From positions 1 through 53,903 of the forward strand of contig JAJYTE010000015.1 in the NCBI GenBank assembly GCA_021793215.1: a stretch of 53,903 nt of DNA, read 5' to 3'. The stretch's first letter is position 1. Each line of letters starts with the position of its first letter. The notes under the pieces are model-generated. The model made no database searches, had not been told where the DNA came from, and saw only the letters and a program-made list of their open reading frames with translations. The translations under genes and the position numbers were made by a program. Of this stretch, positions 8,915 through 17,181 are shown piece after piece. Source of the DNA: Bacillota bacterium. GTDB taxonomy: Bacteria; Bacillota; Sulfobacillia; JAJZYS01; JAJYTV01.

Positions 8915-9832
8915 CTAACGGCCCATGGTTCCGCGAAGGTCTTTGGGGACGGCGATCGTCGTGCCGCTCACCTGGAACGGCACGATCTTGAGACCGTCCG
9001 CGCGCAGCAGCGAGAGCCCCTTCGATCCCAGCAGGAAGCGTACGAAGGCGTCGGCGGCCGCGGCGTGCGGCGCACCGCGCAGCACCGTGACGGTGAAGCC
9101 AGCGGCGGAGTGCAGTCCGGCCGGGAGCGCGATCGTCGGGATGTTCGCCTGCACCGCCTCGTTCGAGTAGAAGAACCCGGCGTCGAGCTGGCCTGCCTGC
9201 AGGCGCCCGACGAGATCCTGCTCGGGGAACACCTGCGCCGGGTTCTCGGCGCTGCCGAGCACGCGCTGCGCGAGGCCTGGCTGATGGTAGAAGGTCTGCG
9301 CGGCCTCGACCGCGGAGACGGTCAGGGCGCCCTTCGGGTCGAGTTTCGGGTCGGTGCGGCCGAGCCGGAAGCCCTTCTCCTCCATCACGCTGTACCAGGG
9401 ACGTGTCCGGAGGGCGTTCGCGAAGCTGCTCTTGGGGTTGTAGCCGATCACGAGCGGCGCCTGCGCGAAGGAGGCGTACCACGACACCCACTCGCCGTTC
9501 GCGGTGCCCTCGAGCAGCGCGTTCACGTTGGGAGAGGCGCTGATGAAGACGTCTCCTTGGCGCAGACGGCCCTTGATCTGCTGGGCGAGTGCGGTGGAAC
9601 CCGCGGCGATGCCCTGCATGCTGTACCCGGTGGCCGCGTGGAACGCAGGCCCGATGCTGTTCTCCATGACATCGACGAGCGAACCGGCGTAGAGCACGAC
9701 GACCTCGCCATGGGGGCGCACCTTCGGCGCGGGATTCGTTGCGCTGGACGCGCCGCAGGCAGTCAGCGTCACGGAGAGCGCCACGGACGCGACGAGTGCC
9801 AGCCGATGCCGGAACGGGACGTCTCTAGACAA
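8915..9832 (-). CDS. modA: Molybdate/tungstate-binding lipoprotein (ModA/WtpA-like)
   Basis: This 305-residue extracytoplasmic protein should bind the oxyanion for the fused ModBC transporter. It opens with a lipoprotein signal ending in LTAC (about residues 23-26). It contains the YAGSL motif typical of this family, a GSTALAQQI segment and GRTDPKLDPKG, which recalls the aspartate-proline region of archaeal WtpA proteins. TTG at 9832 overlaps the regulator's stop by 8 bases, with GGGGG six bases upstream. Whether molybdate, tungstate or both are bound cannot be decided from the sequence. Confidence 0.88.
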   Translation of the reverse strand: MSRDVPFRHRLALVASVALSVTLTACGASSATNPAPKVRPHGEVVVLYAGSLVDVMENSIGPAFHAATGYSMQGIAAGSTALAQQIKGRLRQGDVFISASPNVNALLEGTANGEWVSWYASFAQAPLVIGYNPKSSFANALRTRPWYSVMEEKGFRLGRTDPKLDPKGALTVSAVEAAQTFYHQPGLAQRVLGSAENPAQVFPEQDLVGRLQAGQLDAGFFYSNEAVQANIPTIALPAGLHSAAGFTVTVLRGAPHAAAADAFVRFLLGSKGLSLLRADGLKIVPFQVSGTTIAVPKDLRGTMGR

Positions 9833-10877
9833 TGCGATCCCCCGTCCTCGTGGTGTCGTACGGGCCGAAGGCGGAGAGGTCGCGGCGGAAGGCGGCCGAT
9901 CCGAGCGCATCGATCAGCGCCAGGCCCTCGCGCTGCTGCAGGAGTTCCAGGGAGAGGAGAAGGTCGCAAGCCTCCTCAGCGAGCGGCAGGAAGCCAAGTC
10001 CGCGCTCGGCCGCGGCGGCCGCGTGCCCGATGCCGACGTCCGCTGCACCCAGTGCGACCGCGGCGGCGACCTCCAGGTGCCCCGCCACCTCATCGTGGTA
10101 GCCTCGGACGCTCTGCGTCGCGACGCCTTGCTCCGTAAGGATGCGGTCCAGGAGGTCGCGCGCGCCGGAACCCACCTCGCGGTTCACGAGGCGCACATCG
10201 GCCCGCGCGAGGTCGTGCGCGCCGGTGAGGCCCTTCGGGTTGCCAGCGGCCGTGATGAAACCGAGCTGCCAGTTGCCGACCCGGAAGCGCGCGATCCCGT
10301 CTGCTTGCGCCGCGGAAGTTGGCCCGGCGGGCCCGTGTACGGCTGCCGCGTGCACCTCCTTGCGCCGAAGCTGGGCACGGGCCTCGCCGTTGCCGGCGTT
10401 CCACCATCGGGCCCCGACGTGGGAGGGTGCCCGCTCCACGTGGCCACAGAGCAGCCCTAGCGCAGGGTCGCAGCCAGCGACGAAGAGGTTGCGCCCGGCG
10501 CTAGGCAGCGGTGCGATGCGCACCAGCCCCTCTCTCCCCTCCCCTGCCGCGATGCCGTCCGCCGGAGCCAGCTGACCGAGCCCCTGCAGGGGTCGCGCGA
10601 GCACGACACCGCCGATCTCGGCGAGGGCGACGCGGTAGGGCGCCACCGTCGGCGCCACTCCGCGCAGCGGTAGGAGCTGCTCCTCGTCCGAGAGCGCGAA
10701 CAGGTCCTCCACGCGGCAGGCGAGGGTTCGGGCGAGGCGCAGGGCGACATCCACGCCTGGCCCGTACTCCCCGGACTCGAGCCCCCCGACCGTCTGGCGC
10801 GAGACGCCCGCGCGGTCGGCCAGCTGCTGCTGCGTCATGCCCCGAAGAACCCGCCACTCCTTCAGCCTGCTGCGCAT
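9825..10877 (-). CDS. XRE-family regulator fused to a periplasmic-binding-like domain
   Basis: The 350-residue protein joins an N-terminal XRE helix-turn-helix (about residues 3-58, with MTQQQLADRAGVSRQTV) to a C-terminal substrate-binding-like domain (about 90-330) carrying the VNREVGSGARDLLDR motif. That domain type (PBP_like, related to ModA/LysR effector folds) occurs in one-component regulators of molybdate genes. It is the first gene of the operon and overlaps modA by 8 bases, so it probably senses intracellular oxyanion and controls its own transport operon. ATG at 10877 follows AGGGGG at good spacing. The inverted repeat at 10917-10939 is a candidate operator. Confidence 0.88.
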   Translation of the reverse strand: MRSRLKEWRVLRGMTQQQLADRAGVSRQTVGGLESGEYGPGVDVALRLARTLACRVEDLFALSDEEQLLPLRGVAPTVAPYRVALAEIGGVVLARPLQGLGQLAPADGIAAGEGREGLVRIAPLPSAGRNLFVAGCDPALGLLCGHVERAPSHVGARWWNAGNGEARAQLRRKEVHAAAVHGPAGPTSAAQADGIARFRVGNWQLGFITAAGNPKGLTGAHDLARADVRLVNREVGSGARDLLDRILTEQGVATQSVRGYHDEVAGHLEVAAAVALGAADVGIGHAAAAAERGLGFLPLAEEACDLLLSLELLQQREGLALIDALGSAAFRRDLSAFGPYDTTRTGDRIV

Positions 10878-10916
10878 TGGGCCGCCCCCTGTCTAGGGAT
10901 ACCGCAATGTCATGGC

Positions 10917-10939
10917 TATTTGGCACGAAGACCAAAATA
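10917..10939. promoter_or_regulatory. Inverted repeat, candidate operator of the molybdate operon
   Basis: TATTTGG and CCAAAATA flank an 8-base spacer about 40 bases upstream of the regulator start. The core TTTGG/CCAAA arms are perfect and one extra A breaks the outer symmetry. It stands out as AT-rich in GC-rich surroundings. Binding by the XRE-type regulator is inferred from position only. Confidence 0.4.
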
Positions 10940-10984
10940 CCTGCTCCGACGGCAGAAGCAAGGCGCCCGAGTTGCGTCGGAGTG

Positions 10985-12457
10985 CTAGGGACCGACGCGC
11001 TGCCAGATGACGTAGGCGCCCGTGGTTGCCGCCTGCGGGTTCGTGCGGTTCGGGTCTACAAGGACCCGGCGCCAGTGCGCGGAGGCGTCGAGCGTCAGGG
11101 CCACCGGCGAGCGGGCAAACCACAGCACGTAGCGCGCATGGGGGTCGAAGCGCCGCAGGTAGGTCAGCACGGACTCGCCGCCGGAACTGACCGCGACGTA
11201 CTGCGGCCACCAGCGGCGCTGCAGCCAGAGGTTGTCCCTGCCGTCGAGGTACGGACGCAGTCCGACGGCCTCCAGGGTGGACCCGATGGCGTACGAGTTG
11301 AAGACGTTGCGCACGTGGTGGCTTCGAAGCCACGAGAACGCCTTCACGGGGTAGCGGGCCGGGAACAGCTGCCGCGGCGCGAGAACGGCGCAAAGCGCGA
11401 TCACCGCGACGGCGCCGAGCAACTGCGATCGCCGCACGGCGCCGGGCGCGCTCAAAAGCATGAGCCGTGGTGGCACGTACTCCGCGCCGCGCAGCGCGAG
11501 CACCAGCATGAGGTACGGCAGAAAGCGCACGGCGTAGAGCATGGCGATGCTTGCCCCGACGAGCAGGACGGCGTCGGCGTAGCGCCTGCGGCGCCACATC
11601 GCCGGGAGGAGCAGCGCGAAGCCCGCGAGCAGCGCGGCGAGGGGCAGCCAGAATGCGGGCGTGTGGAAGTCCGGCGAGGCCCACTCCGCGATCACGGTGA
11701 CGTTCGACGAGGAGCCGACGTGGCCGAGGTTCGCGAGCGTGCCGGAGAGTCCGCCAGGGTGTACGGCGAGGAGGACGACCGCGAGCAGCAGCGGCCAGAG
11801 CAGTTGACGCCGACCCGTCGCGTCCGCGAAGAGCAACTCCAGCAGCAGCGCTAGCGGCAGTAGGACGGCGGAGCCGTGAGAGTTCGTCCAGAGGACGCTT
11901 GTGGCGGCACAAAGCCAGATCAGCAGCCTGTCCCCTGCGCGCCAGCGCGCGAGTGCGTAGAGGGCGAAGGCAAAGAGGACATACGAGAAGAGCTGCGGGC
12001 GCGGGCTCATGACCGGCAGGAGCGTCGTTGCCGCGGCGGCGGGCCAGATGAGCTCCCAGTAGGGCCCGAGGCGCCGCGACGAGAGCGCGAGCAGCCAGGC
12101 TGTGGCGGCCAGCACCGGAAGGAGTCCGAGGTAGACGCCGAGGCGTCCGAGCAGTTGGTAGAGCCAGCCGACGTAGAGACCGAACAACCATTCGGCGTTC
12201 GTCCACGCGGCGCCGTACATCGCCTGCGAGAGGTAGTTGTGCAGCGGCACGAAGCCATGGTGCAGGATCCATACGCCATCGGCCACGTCCCAACCCACGT
12301 CGCCGAGGAAGCCGTGCGCTGAGAGTCCACCGGCCAGGATGAGGAATGCGACGACCGCGCCGAAGGCGCTGGTCCACAGGGGCTGCCGCTGCGGTGCGAC
12401 CGGGTCGAAGAGCGATGCGCTCCCGCCTGCCCGCGGGCTAGTCGTTTGACTCGGCAA
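10985..12457 (-). CDS. Polytopic membrane protein of unknown function (GT-C-like)
   Basis: The 490-residue product has roughly ten to twelve hydrophobic segments up to about residue 365, then a soluble C-terminal part of about 110 residues. The layout (a loop with an Asp-containing GDVGWDVADG stretch after the first helix, many helices, and a tail containing NSYAIGS and YLDGRDNLW) resembles GT-C-type glycosyltransferase-like membrane proteins, but no family is firmly recognisable. TTG at 12457 overlaps the acyl-CoA synthetase stop by 20 bases without a clear ribosome site, suggesting coupled translation. No later in-frame start precedes the first helix. Confidence 0.7.
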   Translation of the reverse strand: MPSQTTSPRAGGSASLFDPVAPQRQPLWTSAFGAVVAFLILAGGLSAHGFLGDVGWDVADGVWILHHGFVPLHNYLSQAMYGAAWTNAEWLFGLYVGWLYQLLGRLGVYLGLLPVLAATAWLLALSSRRLGPYWELIWPAAAATTLLPVMSPRPQLFSYVLFAFALYALARWRAGDRLLIWLCAATSVLWTNSHGSAVLLPLALLLELLFADATGRRQLLWPLLLAVVLLAVHPGGLSGTLANLGHVGSSSNVTVIAEWASPDFHTPAFWLPLAALLAGFALLLPAMWRRRRYADAVLLVGASIAMLYAVRFLPYLMLVLALRGAEYVPPRLMLLSAPGAVRRSQLLGAVAVIALCAVLAPRQLFPARYPVKAFSWLRSHHVRNVFNSYAIGSTLEAVGLRPYLDGRDNLWLQRRWWPQYVAVSSGGESVLTYLRRFDPHARYVLWFARSPVALTLDASAHWRRVLVDPNRTNPQAATTGAYVIWQRVGP

Positions 12458-13967
12458 CGCGCGCGCGGACCTCGCGACGCAGCACCTTGCCGGTTGCGCC
12501 GATCGGCAACTCCGGCCAGACGAGGATGCGGCGGGGCCGCTTGTAGTCGGCGAGGTTGGCGCCGCACAGCTCCTGGAGCGCCGCGACGTCGACCTCCTGG
12601 CCCTCGCGCGGGGAGACGACCGCCACTACTTCCTCGCCGCGACGGTCGTCATGCACACCGACGACAGCAGCCATCGCAACCGAGGAGTGGCGGGTCAGGG
12701 TCTCCTCGACCTCCGTCGGGTAGACGTTCTCGCCGCTCGTGATGATCATGTCGGTCTTGCGATCGACGAGGTAGAGGTAGCCGTCCGGGGTACGGTAGGC
12801 GAGGTCGCCGACGCCGAGGTAGGGGCCGCGGAACGCCTTCGCCGTCGCCTCCGGGTCCTTGTAGTAGGCGGTCATCAGGGTCGGGCTTGCGCTGTGCAGC
12901 TCCCCCACCTCGCCCTGCGCGACCTCGCGGCCGTCCTCGTCCAGAAGTCGGACGTCCTGCGCCAGCGACGGCATGCCGATCGAGCCGATCACACCGCCTG
13001 CGCGGTGCTTGATCGCCGTGACGGCGCCGAGTTCCGTCGCGCCGTAGATGTCGGCGAGGACGGCGTGCGGGAAAGCGCGCAGGATGCGGTCGCGCAGCGT
13101 CGTCTGAAGCGGCGCGGAGCTCGTGATGATCACGCGCAACTGCTCCGGGTTGACGAGCCCCTTCTCCGCCGCGTCGGCCAGGAACGTGAGCAGGGTCGGG
13201 ACGAACATCGAGTAGGTTGCGCTGTGCAGGTTGATCTCCTCGATCACATGCACCGGGTGGAACGCCTTGTGGGGGTAGATTGCGATCGTCGCACCGAGGC
13301 ACAGCGAGAGCGAGACGAGCCAAAGCGAGTTGACGTGGAACATCGGAAGGATGGCGAGGCCGGTGTCCTCCGGCGTGATGCCGAGGTCGGTGGCCAGCAG
13401 GAGCGCGATCATCAGGTTGCTGCGGTGGGAACGCAGGGCGCCCTTCGGCTTGCCCGTCGTCCCCGAGGTGTAGATCAGGACCCAGGGGTCCTCCTCGCCG
13501 ACCGCGATGCCGGGGTCGCTCTTGGGCTGATTGTCCCGCAGCGGCGTGTAGAACGGCACGCCCTCGGGGCCAGGTTCGACGGTCAGAACGATCGAGAGCG
13601 CTCCGCTCGGCTTCATACCGCCCGCGAACGCCGCCTGCAGCAACGGGCCGTAGCCGATCAGGGCCTTCGAGTCGGAGTGACCCAGGACGTAGGCCATCTC
13701 GGCGGGCGCGAGGCGCAGGTTGATCGGAACGGCCACGGCGCCCATGCGCGCGCAGGCGAAGTACAGTTCGGCGTACTCCAGGGAGTTCGGCAGCAGGATC
13801 GCGACGTGGTCGCCCTTGCCGACCCCAAGCGCCAGTAGAAGGTTCGCCGCTTGGTTGACGCGATCGTTCAACTGGCCGTAGGTGAGGCTCTCATCGGCGA
13901 ACACCAGAGCCGTCTTATCCCGGTAGCGCAGGGCGTTCGTCGAGAGCGCCTCGCCCATGGTGAGCAT
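12438..13967 (-). CDS. Acyl-CoA synthetase (AMP-forming, class I adenylate-forming)
   Basis: This 509-residue enzyme should activate a carboxylic acid, probably a medium- or long-chain fatty acid, as acyl-AMP and then acyl-CoA. The AMP-binding P-loop reads YTSGTTGKPKGA (about residue 160), followed by YGATELG, the GDLAYR segment (A7/A8 region) and the C-terminal catalytic Lys in ATGKVLRRE. ATG at 13967 has AAAGGAG 8 bases upstream. It heads a two-gene unit with the membrane protein. Chain length cannot be inferred, and benzoate- or dicarboxylate-CoA ligases are not excluded. Confidence 0.88.
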   Translation of the reverse strand: MLTMGEALSTNALRYRDKTALVFADESLTYGQLNDRVNQAANLLLALGVGKGDHVAILLPNSLEYAELYFACARMGAVAVPINLRLAPAEMAYVLGHSDSKALIGYGPLLQAAFAGGMKPSGALSIVLTVEPGPEGVPFYTPLRDNQPKSDPGIAVGEEDPWVLIYTSGTTGKPKGALRSHRSNLMIALLLATDLGITPEDTGLAILPMFHVNSLWLVSLSLCLGATIAIYPHKAFHPVHVIEEINLHSATYSMFVPTLLTFLADAAEKGLVNPEQLRVIITSSAPLQTTLRDRILRAFPHAVLADIYGATELGAVTAIKHRAGGVIGSIGMPSLAQDVRLLDEDGREVAQGEVGELHSASPTLMTAYYKDPEATAKAFRGPYLGVGDLAYRTPDGYLYLVDRKTDMIITSGENVYPTEVEETLTRHSSVAMAAVVGVHDDRRGEEVVAVVSPREGQEVDVAALQELCGANLADYKRPRRILVWPELPIGATGKVLRREVRARVAESND

Positions 13968-14043
13968 GCGAATGTCTCCTTTGCCGGTTCGTTGGCAAGA
14001 TCCGAACGCCATGTTCGCCGCGGCGCTCGACTTCACCTTGTAC

Positions 14044-14082
14044 GCGAGGACCGGCGGCGCAGGTGCCGCCGCTGGTCCTCGC
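14044..14082 (-). terminator. Long GC hairpin after rocA
   Basis: Arms of about 15 bp pair (14044-14059 with 14067-14082, one G-T pair) around a short loop, 19 bases after the rocA stop. No T-run follows on either strand, so it may slow polymerase or protect a 3' end rather than act as a classical terminator. Confidence 0.5.
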
Positions 14083-14100
14083 GATGCGCTTGCGCGGGAC

Positions 14101-15648
14101 CTACAGCTTCTCCGCAACCGCCTTCATCTGCATGAACAGCAGGAGGTAGTCGGGGCTGCCGGTCTTCGAGTCCGTGCCCGACATGTTGAACCCGCCGAAC
14201 GGATGTGCTCCCACCACAGCGCCGGTGCACTTGCGGTTGAAGTACAGGTTGCCCACGTGGAACTCGTAGCGGGCGCGCTCGAGCCTGTCGCGCCGCTTGG
14301 AGTAGAGCGATCCGGTGAGGCCGTACTCCGTACCGTTCGCGATCTCGAGCGCGTGGTCGAAGTTGCGTGCCCGGATCATCGCGAGGACGGGGCCGAAGAT
14401 CTCCTCCTGTCCGAGCGCCGAATCGGGCGCCACGTCGGAGAAGACGGTCGGCTGGATGAAGTGGCCGCCGTCCGCCGCTTTCCCACCACCGGCCAGCAGC
14501 TGGGCACTCTTCTTGCCCTGATCGATGTAGCCGAGGATCTTCCGCTCGGCCGACGCATCGATGACGGGTCCCAGCGCGTTCGCCGGGTTCTTCGCCGCTC
14601 CGATCGTCAGCCGCTTCGTGCGCTCGGCGACGCGGCGCGCGACCTCGTCGTAGACTTCGTCGACCACGATGGCGCGAGAGCAGGCCGAGCACTTCTGGCC
14701 TTGGAAGCCGAAGGCTGCGCTCACGATGCCCTCCGCGGCCGCGTCGAGGTCAGCCGTCTCGTCGACGACGATCGCGTCCTTGCCGCCCATCTCGGCGACT
14801 ACTCGCTTGATCCAGCGCTGGCCGTCGGCGTGACCGGCGGCGTGCTGGTTGATGTGCAGTCCGACTTCACGGGAGCCGGTGAAGCTGACGAAGCGGATCT
14901 CGGGGTGGCCGACGAGGTAGTCGCCGATGCGGCTGCCGTCGCCGGGCACGAAGTTGACCACGCCGGGCGGCATGCCGCTTTCCTCCAGCAGTCGCACGAA
15001 CCACGCACCGATCACCGGCGTTGGGCTCGCGGGCTTCAGCAGCACCGTGTTCCCCGCCACGATCGCCCCGGTCGTCATGCCGCAGAGGATCGCCAGGGGG
15101 AAGTTCCAGGGGGGGATGATCGCGCCGACGCCGAGGGGGATGTAGAAGGCCTCGTCCTCCTCGCCGGGGAGATTGTATGTCTCCACGGGAGCGCTAAGGC
15201 GCATCATCTGGCGGGCGTAGTACTCCATGAAGTCGATGGCCTCGGCGACGTCTCCGTCCGCCTCTGGCCATGTCTTGCCCGCCTCGTACACCTCTAGCGC
15301 GGAGAACAGGAACTTCTCGCGCCGCAGGTTCGCGGCTGCCTTCAGCAGCACGCGTGCGCGGAACTCGCCGCCCGCACGACTCCAGGCGCGGAAGGCTTCG
15401 GTTCCGGCCGCGATCGCGTCGTCGATGTCCGAAGGCTCCGCCTTCGACACGGTACCGACGGTCTCGTCGATCATTGAAGGGTTGTACGAGCGGATCTGGT
15501 CCTTGCGCTCGCGGCGCTCTCCGCCGATCACCAGGGGGTAGTGCTTGCCGAGTTGCGCCTGCACGGCCTCAAGCGCCTGCTCCATGCGCGCGTGGTTCTG
15601 GGGGTCGTCGAAGTTGACGAGCGGTTCTGGACGGTAGGGATCGATCAA
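14101..15648 (-). CDS. rocA: L-glutamate gamma-semialdehyde (pyrroline-5-carboxylate) dehydrogenase
   Basis: The product oxidises glutamate-5-semialdehyde to glutamate with NAD in proline and arginine breakdown. At 515 residues it equals the length of Bacillus RocA and follows it closely: LGKHYPLVI near the N-terminus, [14 protein letters not shown], the nucleotide-binding FTGSREVG, general base Glu in AEMGGKD, catalytic Cys in [10 protein letters not shown], and the C-terminal [14 protein letters not shown] and [12 protein letters not shown] motifs. TTG at 15648 gives an N-terminus aligned with RocA; the frame stays open to 16050, but that part overlaps the divergent flavoprotein gene and lacks family similarity. 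No proline dehydrogenase gene is adjacent. Confidence 0.93.
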   Translation of the reverse strand: MIDPYRPEPLVNFDDPQNHARMEQALEAVQAQLGKHYPLVIGGERRERKDQIRSYNPSMIDETVGTVSKAEPSDIDDAIAAGTEAFRAWSRAGGEFRARVLLKAAANLRREKFLFSALEVYEAGKTWPEADGDVAEAIDFMEYYARQMMRLSAPVETYNLPGEEDEAFYIPLGVGAIIPPWNFPLAILCGMTTGAIVAGNTVLLKPASPTPVIGAWFVRLLEESGMPPGVVNFVPGDGSRIGDYLVGHPEIRFVSFTGSREVGLHINQHAAGHADGQRWIKRVVAEMGGKDAIVVDETADLDAAAEGIVSAAFGFQGQKCSACSRAIVVDEVYDEVARRVAERTKRLTIGAAKNPANALGPVIDASAERKILGYIDQGKKSAQLLAGGGKAADGGHFIQPTVFSDVAPDSALGQEEIFGPVLAMIRARNFDHALEIANGTEYGLTGSLYSKRRDRLERARYEFHVGNLYFNRKCTGAVVGAHPFGGFNMSGTDSKTGSPDYLLLFMQMKAVAEKL

Positions 15649-15755
15649 GAGCGTTTCCGGTTCGCCTCCGAGTGGCCGCGGCCACAAACCGGTTCGCCTG
15701 CCTTCCTGCGTAGATTGCCGCGCCGCGCGGCGAAGGGCGATGGAGGCGCTGAACC

Positions 15756-15767
15756 CAATATATTGTA
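15756..15767. promoter_or_regulatory. AT-rich palindrome and possible -10 elements in the rocA/flavoprotein divergent region
   Basis: CAATATATTG (15756-15765) is a perfect palindrome in the 185-base divergent region and overlaps TACAAT read on the minus strand (15767-15762), a good sigma-A -10 for rocA. No good -35 sits 16-18 bases upstream on either strand, so a promoter helped by an activator is possible. Confidence 0.35.
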
Positions 15768-15833
15768 CCACTTCGCCGGGGAGCGGCATGGCACGGCCCA
15801 CCACACGGCATGCTACCAACCGGGGTGGTGCAC

Positions 15834-17033
15834 ATGCAGCGGATCGTGATCCTGGGAGGCGGCTACGCCGGGGTACGCGCGGCGCAGGAGATTGTGCGTC
15901 GAGACCTGGACGCCGAGACCGTTCTCGTCGACCGCGGCCACTACCACCAGGTCGTGACCGAGATGTACCGGGTCGCGGCGGGCGCCGAGGAGCCGAGCGG
16001 CGTCCAGCTTTCCCTGCGGCGCCTCCTGCCGACGAACCCCAGGCTGACACTGCTGCGGGCAGAGGTGCGGTCAGTCGACTGCCGTGAGCGCACGGTGCAC
16101 ACCGACCGGGGCATCGTGCCGTACAAGTATGTGCTCCTGGCGCTGGGCGGCGACCCCGAGTACTACGGGGTCGCCGGTGCGCGCGAGCACGCCCTGACGC
16201 TGCAGTACCTGGATTCGGCGGTGCGCGTCCGCCGTCGGCTGCGGGCGCTCGCCGCGGCGCAGGGCGGAGGCCGCATCGTGATCGTGGGCGGCGGCCTGAC
16301 GGGCGTCGAACTCGCCAGCGAGATCGCGGAGCATGCGGCGGGCAAATTCACGCTCACGATCGTCCAGGCCGCGCCGACCATCCTCCCTGAGGAGGACGCG
16401 AAGCTCGCGTCCTACGCCCAGGGCGAACTCGAGAAGCACCACATCGAGATCCGCCGCGGCGAGCCCGTCACCGACGTACTCGCGCGCAGTGTGAAACTGA
16501 AGTCCGGCGCCGAGATCCCTTCGGACTTGACGATCTGGACCGGCGGCGTGCGAGCGAACCCGATTCCCAAGGAAGCCGGGCTTCCTTGCGACGGGCGGGG
16601 CCGCGTGCTGGTCGACGAGCAACTGGAGGCGCAGGGACACCCTGGCGTGTTCGCGGCCGGCGACATCGCGCACGTGCCGGCTCCACGCGCGCCGAACGGT
16701 TTGCCCCCCACCGCGCAGCTCGCGGTGCAGGAGGGACGGCAGGCGGGCCGCAATATCGCCCTCGTGCTCCGGGGTGAGGAACCGAAGCCGCTGCACGCCA
16801 AGATCCTGGGCACCGCCGCGGCACTCGGCGACAGGCACGGGATCGCGCACGTCGGCCGCTTCCGCCTAACTGGCCGGGCCGGCCACGTCATGCACGAGCT
16901 CGCCCTCCTGCGCTACCTTTACGGCGTCGGAGGAATGGGGCTTCTGGAGCGGGAGGCCTACCTCAGCTGGGCGCGGCCCCCGCGCGAGGAGCCAGCATCG
17001 CCGATCGCGGACAAGGCCGGCACTTCCGTCTGA
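15834..17033 (+). CDS. NADH dehydrogenase-like FAD oxidoreductase (NDH-2 family)
   Basis: The 399-residue flavoprotein resembles type II NADH dehydrogenases, which pass electrons from NADH to quinone at the membrane face without pumping protons. It shows the FAD-binding GGGYAGVRAAQE at residues 8-19, a second dinucleotide site GGGLTGVELASE near residue 150, and the FAD-closing motif VFAAGDIAHVP near residue 280. ATG at 15834 has GGGGTGG five bases upstream; an ATG at 15810 lies earlier in frame. It is divergent from rocA, so electrons from proline or glutamate oxidation could reach it via NADH. A ferredoxin or sulfide:quinone role cannot be excluded. The 148 bases after it hold no clear gene or terminator. 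Confidence 0.82.
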   Translation: MQRIVILGGGYAGVRAAQEIVRRDLDAETVLVDRGHYHQVVTEMYRVAAGAEEPSGVQLSLRRLLPTNPRLTLLRAEVRSVDCRERTVHTDRGIVPYKYVLLALGGDPEYYGVAGAREHALTLQYLDSAVRVRRRLRALAAAQGGGRIVIVGGGLTGVELASEIAEHAAGKFTLTIVQAAPTILPEEDAKLASYAQGELEKHHIEIRRGEPVTDVLARSVKLKSGAEIPSDLTIWTGGVRANPIPKEAGLPCDGRGRVLVDEQLEAQGHPGVFAAGDIAHVPAPRAPNGLPPTAQLAVQEGRQAGRNIALVLRGEEPKPLHAKILGTAAALGDRHGIAHVGRFRLTGRAGHVMHELALLRYLYGVGGMGLLEREAYLSWARPPREEPASPIADKAGTSV

Positions 17034-17181
17034 GTCACGCATCCGGGGCGAAGCCGGCCGGTGCTTCCTGAGGCCCAGATGGGCGTAGTCCGGGCGAAAC
17101 CTCCCCAAGGGCCCGCGCACGGGCTTCCTCTCGCCAGTGGGCCCAGTGCGGATTCGGGCATCCGTCGCGGTGGTGGCCCTC

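Noticed and set aside
7548-9491. 647-residue open frame on the minus strand
   Set aside because: It overlaps modA and the fused ModBC gene in another frame, is rich in Arg/Ala/Pro and shows no family motifs: a GC-driven shadow frame.
8165-10138. 657-residue open frame on the plus strand
   Set aside because: Antisense to the molybdate operon, which has clear domains in its own frame; composition is typical of a high-GC antisense frame.
10893-12377. 494-residue open frame overlapping the polytopic membrane protein
   Set aside because: Arg-rich and without membrane helices; the alternative frame encodes a coherent multi-helix protein with a coupled start.
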